This document shows, piece after piece, positions 57,879-64,000 of a stretch of 64,000 bases of DNA; the first letter of the stretch is position 1; every line of letters begins with the position of its first letter. The translations under genes and the position numbers were made by a program. The stretch spans positions 154,547 to 218,546 of the forward strand of contig JAUJMS010000002.1 in the NCBI GenBank assembly GCA_030446745.1. The letters are read 5' to 3'. Below the pieces are notes generated by a model, which had not been told where the DNA came from, did no database searches, and saw nothing but the letters and a program-made list of their open reading frames with translations. Source of the DNA: Egibacteraceae bacterium (GTDB lineage: Bacteria; Actinomycetota; Nitriliruptoria; Euzebyales; Egibacteraceae).

Positions 57879-59677
57879 ATGCGACTCGCCCGCTTGCTGC
57901 TCGTCCTGTTCCTCGTCGGTGCGCTGTCGGTCGGTGCTGCGTGGGCCGGGGGTCGTCGTCGCCGGCGCCGGCGCCTGCCGAGGACGCCGCCGCACCCGCG
58001 GGCGCGGGCACGGACACGGCCGCCGCGACCGCCGCGCCAGCCGACGACGCCGCGGGCGCGGATGTGGCCGCCTCGACGCGGCGCGCCTGCCGCGCGGGCG
58101 CGGCGACCAGCGCGACCCGCAACAGTGGCGCGCGCGACGCCGCCTCGACGCGGGCCGCCACTGCGGTCGCGGCGGGTCGCGGCAGCGCCAATCCGCCGGA
58201 GCAGGCCGCCGACGCCGCGCAGGCCGCCACCGACGCCCTGGCCCGGCTCACGCCGGCCGACGGGCAGGTGCTGGCGGGGGCGGCGAAGATCTCGATGGCC
58301 CCCGCCCCCGACGCCGCCAAGGGCGAGGTGTGGCAGACCGAGGGCTGCGCCAAGCTCACCGGCGACCCGGCCACCTCGGCGACGCACGCGGGCGACATCC
58401 GCAACCGCTTCCCCGAGAGCCCCAACTGCATCTACATGGGCGGCTACGGCCTCGGCCCGTCGAACCCGATCAAGACCTACGACCCCGAGTACGGGCTGTG
58501 GGTGCGTTCGGTCGCCATCGGCGACGGCAAGGACACCGTCGTGCTGACCGTCATCGACGGCACCAGCTACTTCGGCCGCTACGCCAACATGTGCAAGGTC
58601 TGCGGCGCGTTCGACCTCGCCGAGCAGCTGTCCGCCGAGCTGGGCATCGACAAGTCGGCGTTCTTCTTCGCCTCCACGCACAGCCACACCGCCCCCGACT
58701 TCCTCGGCGGCTGGGGTGGCGTCCCGCGGTGGTACTCCGACCAGATCGCCGAGGCGATGCGCGAGTCGGTGCGCCAGGCGGTCGCGGACATGCGCCCCGC
58801 CGTGCTCGAGAACGGCGAGGTCATCGCCCGGTCGTTCAACGGGGAGCGGCGTGACTTCTACCGGTCCGCCGAGGACCCCACACTCGGCTGGTTCCGGGCC
58901 TTGGAGCTCGACGAGGACGGCGAGCCGACCGGCGCCGCCATCGCGACAGTCGGCGCCTACGCCGCGCACCCGGTGACCGTCGACGCCGGCCCCGGGATCG
59001 CCGACGCCGACTTCCCCGGCGTGTTCGACAAGCGGCTCGAGGAGCGCTTCGGTGGTGTCGGGCTGTACTTCATGACCGGCCTGGGCAACGTCTCGCCCCG
59101 CGGCAACAAGCTGGACATGGGCAACGGGCTGGCCGCCCTGGTGCCCGACATCGGCTTCGGGACGCCGGTGCAGGGCAGCGATGTCCGCAGCGCCCAGGTC
59201 TTCTACGACCAGCCGGTGACGAACTTGGGCCTGACCGCGCTCGGCACCCCCGGCTTCTTCGACCGGCCGCTCGCGCAGAACCCCGCGGCGATCAGCGTCG
59301 GCAAGGACGCCTCGCGCCCGTGCCGCTCGGCGTCGCCGGTGTCGGTGCGCACGGCCGTGTCCGCTGCGAAGGTCGGCGACCTGACGATCACGGGCGCACC
59401 AGGCGAGACGTTCTCGAACCTGTCCGCGACGCTCAAGGAGCGCAGCCCCGGCGCGGTGACGCTGCCGCTCGGCCAGGTCAACGACGGCCTCGGCTACATC
59501 ATCCAGTCGTTCGAGACCGACCACGCCGGGCGCCAGGCCGTCGGCTTCGTCGGCAAGGCCCAGGCCGGTCCCGTCCGCCAGGGGCTCGCCGAGTACGAGG
59601 ACGCCTACTCGATGGACGCGTGCTTCGGCGACATGGTGCTCGAGACGACGATCAAGCTCATCAGCGACCTGAAGTGA
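57879..59677 (+). CDS. Secreted neutral/alkaline ceramidase-like protein, frameshifted after the signal peptide
   Basis: An ATG after CTGGAG begins a clear signal peptide (MRLARLLLVLFLVGALSVG, AAWAGG). One G is missing in the following G run (near 57953): the mature part continues in the next frame as SSSPAPAPAEDAAAPAG. After an Ala-rich linker of about 100 residues comes a domain resembling neutral ceramidase N-terminal halves: IYMGGYGLG, FFFASTHSHTAPDFLGG (metal His region, compare ATHTHSGP), YAAHPVTVDAG and GLGNVSPRG. The substrate is not known; it need not be ceramide. It overlaps the PHP gene by 4 bases. Confidence 0.78.
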
Positions 59678-60969
59678 CCCTCAGCCGTCGGCGCTTCCTG
59701 CGGCTGACCGCCGGCGTCGGCGCCGTCGGTATGCTGCCGGGCTCGGCGCGGGCCGCGCTCGCGGCCGCGCCGGCCGCCGGCGGGGCGACCTGGCTCGCCG
59801 GCGACCTGCACTGCCACACCACCGCATCGCACGACGTCGGTGGCGGCCCGACGGCCGCGCCGCCGACGGACCCGGAGGCGTTCGGCGAGCACACCCTGCT
59901 GTGGGGCTGGACCGCCGGGGAGCAGATCGGTGTCGCCGAGGGCCGCGGCCTTGACTTCCTCGCCGTCACCGACCACAACACCGTCGAGACGCTGCGCCGT
60001 CCCGACTACGCCAGCGACCGGCTCGTCCTGCTGCCGGGCTACGAACACTCGCTGGCGGGTGGGCACGCCGGGGTGTTCGTCGCGAGCGTCGACGACCTGC
60101 CCGACGTCATCCGCGACAGCGACGGCTCCCGCGGCTTTGCCGGCGACGAGGGCGTCGCACGGTTCGTCGACCTGGTCCACGAGCGCGGCGGTCTGACCGT
60201 GCTCAACCACCCGTTCTACGGCAACCCGGAGGACGGCGAGACGGTCGCGTGGCAGTACGGCACCGCCGCGTCGCTGGGCTTCGACGGTGTCGAGGTGTGG
60301 AACGGCAGCTGGGCGGCCCGCCACGACATCATTCCGATCGCCGACTTCGACAACCACCTGTCGCTGCCGTGGTGGGAGCGCGAGTTCCTTCCCGCGCGGC
60401 GGATGCCGCTGCTCGGCGGCAGCGACAACCACTTCCGCGCGACCACTCCGGCTGCCGGCGTCGGCCAGCCCACCACCTGGGTGCTCGCCGACGACCGGTC
60501 GCCCGCCGCGGTCCTGCGCGCGATCCGCGCGGGGCGCACCGCGGTGTCGGCGGCGCCGCCGGCGCTCGGCGGCGTGCGCCTGGACCTGCACGCCATCGAG
60601 AACGCCCCCGGCGCGACCGCGGCGGGCATCGGCGGCAGCGTGCGCGCCCTCGTGCCCCTCGACGTGACCGTCACGCTGACCGGTCCCCCACCCACGGGCC
60701 AGCGCCTGCGGCTGGTGTCGACCGGCCAGGTCGTCGCCGACGTCCCGGCGGTCGTCGGCACGGCGACGTTCCGCGTCACGCTGCCCGAGGCCGGCTGGCT
60801 GCGCGCCGAGCTGTACGTCGACCGCTCCTACGCGATGACCGCCGTGACCAGCCCGATCGACGCGGCGGGGCGGGGGCCGGTGACCGCCGCGGCGCCGACG
60901 GAGGCTGCAACAGTCCGCTACGGCGGCCGCGCGAGCCGCCTGCTGCCGCTCGCCGTTGCCGGAGCGTGA
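59674..60969 (+). CDS. PHP-domain (CehA/McbA-like) metallohydrolase with Tat signal
   Basis: The 431-residue protein begins with a twin-arginine signal (SRRRFLRLTAGVGAVGMLPG). PHP metal motifs follow in order: GDLHCHTTASHD (HxH), FLAVTDHNT, LPGYEHSLAGGHAGVF, VLNHPFYG and GGSDNHF. A C-terminal beta domain (about 320-410) completes it. CehA/McbA enzymes hydrolyse esters or phosphoesters; the true substrate is unknown. GTG start overlaps the ceramidase-like gene, so the two probably act together outside the membrane. Confidence 0.85.
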   Translation: MTLSRRRFLRLTAGVGAVGMLPGSARAALAAAPAAGGATWLAGDLHCHTTASHDVGGGPTAAPPTDPEAFGEHTLLWGWTAGEQIGVAEGRGLDFLAVTDHNTVETLRRPDYASDRLVLLPGYEHSLAGGHAGVFVASVDDLPDVIRDSDGSRGFAGDEGVARFVDLVHERGGLTVLNHPFYGNPEDGETVAWQYGTAASLGFDGVEVWNGSWAARHDIIPIADFDNHLSLPWWEREFLPARRMPLLGGSDNHFRATTPAAGVGQPTTWVLADDRSPAAVLRAIRAGRTAVSAAPPALGGVRLDLHAIENAPGATAAGIGGSVRALVPLDVTVTLTGPPPTGQRLRLVSTGQVVADVPAVVGTATFRVTLPEAGWLRAELYVDRSYAMTAVTSPIDAAGRGPVTAAAPTEAATVRYGGRASRLLPLAVAGA

Positions 60970-61001
60970 CCCGGGGCCCCGCCGAACGGCGGGGCCCCGG
61001 G
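60970..61001 (+). terminator. Strong stem-loop after the PHP gene
   Basis: A 14-base perfect stem (CCCGGGGCCCCGCC and complement) with a GAAC loop starts directly after the stop codon. Only TT follows on the plus strand. It may serve both this gene and the convergent small gene on the other strand. Confidence 0.65.
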
Positions 61002-61008
61002 TTCACCC

Positions 61009-61257
61009 TCAGCGTGTGCTGCGCGACAGCGCCGCCGAGACGGGCGGTCTGGGCGGGTGGCCGCCGCGGCCGACGGCGACACGAAGACCGGCCTCGACGA
61101 GGCCGAAGCCGACGGCTTCCCGCCACGCCGGCGGGATCGCGTGCCGCTCGGCGCGTCGCCGCTCCGTCGCCGCGGCCGCCAGCCGTGCGGAGATGGCCGC
61201 GGTGTGCAGGGCGTTGCGACGGGCATGGGCCAACGGCCCATAGGACTGGGGGTACAT
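61009..61257 (-). CDS. Small hypothetical protein
   Basis: The 82-residue product starts MYPQSYGPLAHARRN after a GAGG. It is Arg/Ala-rich with a helix-forming core (RNALHTAAISARLAAAATERRRAERH, shown in part) and the segment REAVGFGLVEAGLRVAVG. No family was recognised. A much longer in-frame reading upstream lacks coding character. It is convergent with the PHP gene. Confidence 0.5.
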   Translation of the reverse strand: MYPQSYGPLAHARRNALHTAAISARLAAAATERRRAERHAIPPAWREAVGFGLVEAGLRVAVGRGGHPPRPPVSAALSRSTR

Positions 61258-61346
61258 GGCAATCGCCTCACTGGGTCGCCCCACGGCGACACGTTCGGTG
61301 CGAGAAGAGGAAGGTCGCGGCCGCCGGAACGGCGGCGCGACAGCCG

Positions 61347-61436
61347 CTAGCGCGGCTGGACGGCTCCGCGAGGAACCACGGTCGTCGCGAGCCCGGAGCC
61401 GACGAGCGGCGTACAGGTAGGCATCAGCCTCCGCAT
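61347..61436 (-). CDS. Possible 29-residue peptide
   Basis: An AAAGGAG site 5 bases before an ATG leads a 29-codon frame (MRRLMPTCTPLVGSG, then LATTVVPRGAVQPR) that ends in TAG. The ribosome binding site is among the best in the window. No homologue is known to me. It could be a leader peptide for the small gene downstream. The remainder of this 300-base gap shows nothing I can support. Confidence 0.3.
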   Translation of the reverse strand: MRRLMPTCTPLVGSGLATTVVPRGAVQPR

Positions 61437-61560
61437 CACGACTCCTTTCCGGCTCGGCGAACCTCTTCTCGACCGTCGGGGCGACGGCGAGTCGCGGCAC
61501 GGTAGCCGCCGTCGAGCGGCGCGTCAAGGGACCTAGCGGGGCGGGTGGCTCGGCGGAGCG

Positions 61561-62097
61561 TCAGCCGGAGCGGCGCCGGCCCGCGGCCACGAGCGCGCCG
61601 CCCGCGGCGAGCAGCGCTCCGGCCACCGCGGACAACGCGGTCGCAGCAACGCCCGTCTCCGGAATCCGTGGCCCACCGGCCCCGCGGCCGTCGCGTCCGC
61701 CACCACCGTCACCATGCCGGTCGCCGCGGCGGTCGCCGCGGTCACCGCCTGACGGCTCGTCGGTCTCCCCGGCGGCTGCGCCGGCCGCCACGACGACGAT
61801 CTCGCCGGCCATGGCGATGTCGGTGGCGTTGTAGCGGTACGTGCCCGACTGCTCGAACGCGACGGAGAAGGTTTCTCCAGGCGTCAGCGGACCCGAGTCC
61901 CAGCCCGGCTGGTCACCGCTGAGCGTGACGGTGCCGTCCGTCGCGTTGGTCCACACGATCGTCTCGCCCGGCTCCACCTGGACCCGCTCGGGTGAAAACC
62001 CGTCGTCGGTGATGGCGATCTCTGCGGCCCACACGGGGACGGCCAGAACCGCGACAACCGCGGCGGTCAGGCACGACAGCAGGGCGGCGCGGCGCAT
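61561..62097 (-). CDS. Cupredoxin-fold surface protein with C-terminal anchor
   Basis: The 178-residue protein has a signal peptide (MRRAALLSCLTAAVVAVLAVPVWA). A plastocyanin-like domain (about 24-110) follows: ITDDGFSPERVQVEPGETIVWTNATDGTVTLS to SGTYRYNATDIAMAGEIVVV (given in part). A Gly/Asp/Arg linker and an IPETG motif precede a hydrophobic helix and RRR tail, as in sortase substrates. The copper ligands expected in the last loop (Cys and His) are replaced (YRYNATD), so copper binding is doubtful. No sortase gene is in the window. Confidence 0.8.
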   Translation of the reverse strand: MRRAALLSCLTAAVVAVLAVPVWAAEIAITDDGFSPERVQVEPGETIVWTNATDGTVTLSGDQPGWDSGPLTPGETFSVAFEQSGTYRYNATDIAMAGEIVVVAAGAAAGETDEPSGGDRGDRRGDRHGDGGGGRDGRGAGGPRIPETGVAATALSAVAGALLAAGGALVAAGRRRSG

Positions 62098-62132
62098 GGC
62101 GGCGCAGTCTATGGCACCCGCCCCGGGGGACG

Positions 62133-63527
62133 TCACACGCGGCGGGTGAGCACCACCCACACCGTGCGGCACAGGATCTGCAGGTCCAGCGTCGGGCTCC
62201 AGTTCACCAGGTACTGCAGGTCGTGGCCGAGCTTGTACTCCGGATCGGTGTGGTAGCGGCCGTGGATCTGCGCCAGCCCGGTGATGCCGGGCGGGATCTC
62301 GTGGCGCCGTGAGTAGCCGGGGATGAGCTCCTCGAACTGCGCCGTCAGCTCTGGGCGCTCGGGGCGCGGCCCGACGATGGACATCTCGCCGCGCAGCACG
62401 TTCCACAGCTGCGGCAGCTCGTCCAGGCGGGTGGCCCGCAGCCACTGGCAGGCCGGAATGACGCGCGGGTCGCCGTGCCTGGCGAGCACCGCACCGACGC
62501 CCTCCTCGGCGTCGGGATACATCGTGCGGAACTTGACCATCCGGAAGGGCACACCGTCGCGGCCGACGCGGTCCTGGCGGAACAGCACGGGGCGCCCCGC
62601 GACGATGCGGACGTAGCACGCGACGAGCGCGACCAGCGGCACGGCGACGGGAGCGACGAGCAACAGGCTCAACAGCTCGATGCTGCGCTTGAAGCGGGCG
62701 CGCGAGTCGGGCAACGTGTGGCTGCGCAGCGCGACGAACGGCATTCCGGCGATCTCGCGGACACCCGCGAGCCCGAGCAGCGTGTCGCGCGCGGTGACGC
62801 GCTGCAGCACCCCGACGGAGCGACGCTCGAGCGTCTGCAGCGGCTCGGGGTAGACCTCGTCGAGCATCCGGCTCGACAGCAGGAGCACCTCGGTGGCGCC
62901 CGTGCGCTCGACCTTGTCGAGCAGCTGCGACGCGTCGGCGGCGTGGCCGACGACGACGGCGCGGCTCTGGTCACCCTGCAGATGGGTCTGGGCGAGGTTC
63001 ACGTCGTCGGGCCCGCCGACGAGCAGCACCCGCGGCGGCCCTCCGCGCCGCCAACGCAGGCGCCGGGCGATGAAGCGGTTTCCGGTCACGCCGACGATGC
63101 CGGCGACGAGCAGGATCGGCAGGCTCAGCCGCGGAACGAGCAGGAACCGCTCGCTGCTGAGCAGCTCTGCGAGGACGACGATGAGCCACGCGCCGACGCT
63201 GAGGCTCGCAACGTGCGGCAGGGTTGCGCGATGGCCCAGCCGCAGCTCGCGCTCGTACAGCCCGCCGAAGTAGAAGGTCGCGAGATAGATCGCGGTGAAC
63301 ACCGCGAAGCCGGCCGCGTACAGCGGCAGCGGGTAGGTGGGGCTGCGCTCGAGGAAGCGCAGCCGCACGAGCACCGCCATCAGCGTGAACAACACGAGCG
63401 CGTCGGCGACCATGACGAGCCGGAAGCCGCGCGCGTTGAGCCGCGCGAGCAGCGGCGGGCGGCGCGCCGGCCCGCGGGCCACCGTCAGCCGCACGTCGTC
63501 CTGGCGTTGCGCCACCGGCTTTCCCAT
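62133..63527 (-). CDS. Polyprenyl-phosphate sugar-1-phosphate transferase (WbaP/EpsE-like)
   Basis: The 464-residue protein has about four N-terminal membrane helices (35-150), a Rossmann-like CoA-binding-type domain (about 165-270, VLLVGGPDDVNLAQ) and a C-terminal bacterial sugar transferase domain. That domain has FKRSIELLSLLL membrane entry, KFRTMYPDAEEG, RLDELPQLWNVLRGEMSIVG, PRPERPE and PPGITGLAQIHGR. It starts synthesis of a capsule or exopolysaccharide repeat unit on a lipid carrier. No other polysaccharide genes are in the window. Confidence 0.93.
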   Translation of the reverse strand: MGKPVAQRQDDVRLTVARGPARRPPLLARLNARGFRLVMVADALVLFTLMAVLVRLRFLERSPTYPLPLYAAGFAVFTAIYLATFYFGGLYERELRLGHRATLPHVASLSVGAWLIVVLAELLSSERFLLVPRLSLPILLVAGIVGVTGNRFIARRLRWRRGGPPRVLLVGGPDDVNLAQTHLQGDQSRAVVVGHAADASQLLDKVERTGATEVLLLSSRMLDEVYPEPLQTLERRSVGVLQRVTARDTLLGLAGVREIAGMPFVALRSHTLPDSRARFKRSIELLSLLLVAPVAVPLVALVACYVRIVAGRPVLFRQDRVGRDGVPFRMVKFRTMYPDAEEGVGAVLARHGDPRVIPACQWLRATRLDELPQLWNVLRGEMSIVGPRPERPELTAQFEELIPGYSRRHEIPPGITGLAQIHGRYHTDPEYKLGHDLQYLVNWSPTLDLQILCRTVWVVLTRRV

Positions 63528-63577
63528 CCCGCGCGAGTCTACGGTCAGCCGCGCGTTGCGCCCGCGTTACCTGCCCG

Positions 63578-64000
63578 TCATCCGCGCGCCGGCGGCGGCA
63601 GCACCCTCAAGCCGACGTCGGCGAGCAGCGCGGCGTCGACGGGTGCAGGGGCGTCCGTCAACGGGTCGGAGCCCGATTGCGTCTTCGGGAACGGGATGAC
63701 GTCGCGCAACGACGTGCCGCCGGCCATGAGCATCACCAGGCGATCGAGCCCGAACGCGATGCCACCGTGCGGCGGGGCCCCGTAGGTCAGCCCGCGCAGG
63801 AAGAAGCCGAAGCGCTCCTCTGCCTCGTCGGGGGTGATGCCGAGCACCGCGAAGACTCGTTCCTGGGCTTCGCGGCGGTGGATGCGGATCGACCCGCCGC
63901 CGAGCTCGACGCCGTTGAGGGCGAGGTCGTACGCGCGGGCCGTCGCCTCCCCCGGCGCGTCCTCGAGCCGGCCGAGCCAGTGCTCGTGCGGCGCGGTGAA
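63578..64000 (-). CDS. aspS: Aspartyl-tRNA synthetase, C-terminal part (5' end beyond window)
   Basis: The minus strand is open to the window edge and encodes [26 protein letters not shown] and [20 protein letters not shown]. This is class II motif 3 of bacterial AspRS, followed by [20 protein letters not shown]. About 140 C-terminal residues are present. Whether it is the discriminating or the Asp/Asn-charging type cannot be judged without the N-terminal domain. Confidence 0.96.
   Translation of the reverse strand, partial: FTAPHEHWLGRLEDAPGEATARAYDLALNGVELGGGSIRIHRREAQERVFAVLGITPDEAEERFGFFLRGLTYGAPPHGGIAFGLDRLVMLMAGGTSLRDVIPFPKTQSGSDPLTDAPAPVDAALLADVGLRVLPPPARG

Noticed and set aside
61258..61527. 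N-terminal extension of the 82-residue protein to 172 residues
   Set aside because: The extra part is compositionally non-coding, and the internal ATG has its own ribosome binding site.

Overview
The window reads as part of the chromosome of a very GC-rich actinobacterium. The housekeeping genes follow the order familiar from Actinomycetota (alaS, ruvX, mltG, aroE, aroC-aroK-aroB-aroQ, pepQ, efp, nusB, pyrR-pyrB-pyrC-carA-carB-pyrK-pyrD-pyrF-pyrE, mIHF, gmk, rpoZ, coaBC, metK, priA, def, fmt, rsmB, rib genes). An actinobacterial integration host factor, a PriA with degraded helicase motifs and Rv0500A-like and DUF1844 proteins support this. Streptomyces and mycobacteria do not have pyrD/pyrK of class 1B or type IV pilus genes at this place, so a deep-branching lineage (for example Nitriliruptoria-like) is my guess, not a demonstrated placement. 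Nearly all genes lie on the minus strand. GTG starts and 4-base GTGA overlaps are common. No tRNA, rRNA, insertion sequence or CRISPR array was seen.

Layout, left to right. 1-2.1 kb: RNA methyltransferase, rplT, rpmI and DUF1844, with infC missing from its usual place. 2.1-3.5 kb: a frameshifted Uma2-family gene and the prepilin peptidase. 3.6-7.2 kb: ribD-ribE-ribBA-ribH behind an FMN riboswitch. 7.2-16 kb: rsmB, fmt, def, priA, metK, coaBC, rpoZ, gmk, mIHF. 16-26.4 kb: complete de novo pyrimidine operon with a PyrR-binding leader. 26.4-33.4 kb: nusB, efp, pepQ and shikimate genes, interrupted by a diguanylate cyclase gene on the plus strand. 33.4-48.3 kb: a type IV pilus locus placed between aroC and aroE. 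48.4-54.7 kb: aroE, mltG, ruvX, alaS and small membrane proteins. 54.8-61 kb: plus-strand genes for a PucR-type regulator, a NicO-type metal exporter pair, a ceramidase-like secreted protein and a PHP-domain protein. 61-64 kb: a small protein, a cupredoxin-fold surface protein, a sugar transferase and the end of aspS.

The most notable system is the pilus locus. A Roadblock/LC7 protein, a DUF4388 (PatA-like) protein and a small conservon/MglA-like GTPase stand directly ahead of three minor pilins, PilB, PilT and PilC. The major pilin gene has its own cyclic-di-GMP-I riboswitch and terminator. PilB, PilT and probably DUF4388 carry MshEN-like segments, a fold that can bind c-di-GMP. A GGDEF protein with intact active and inhibitory sites is encoded 7 kb away. 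Together these suggest a GTPase-polarity plus c-di-GMP control circuit for pili in a monoderm bacterium that lacks the PilQ secretin.

Several conserved genes (priA, gmk, pyrF, pyrD, carB) contain single-base-scale frameshifts, mostly in G/C runs and often in compensating pairs. These look like consensus errors rather than gene loss. Two genes (priA, rpoZ) have no ATG, GTG or TTG where homology places the N-terminus; an in-frame ATC follows a plausible ribosome binding site in each.
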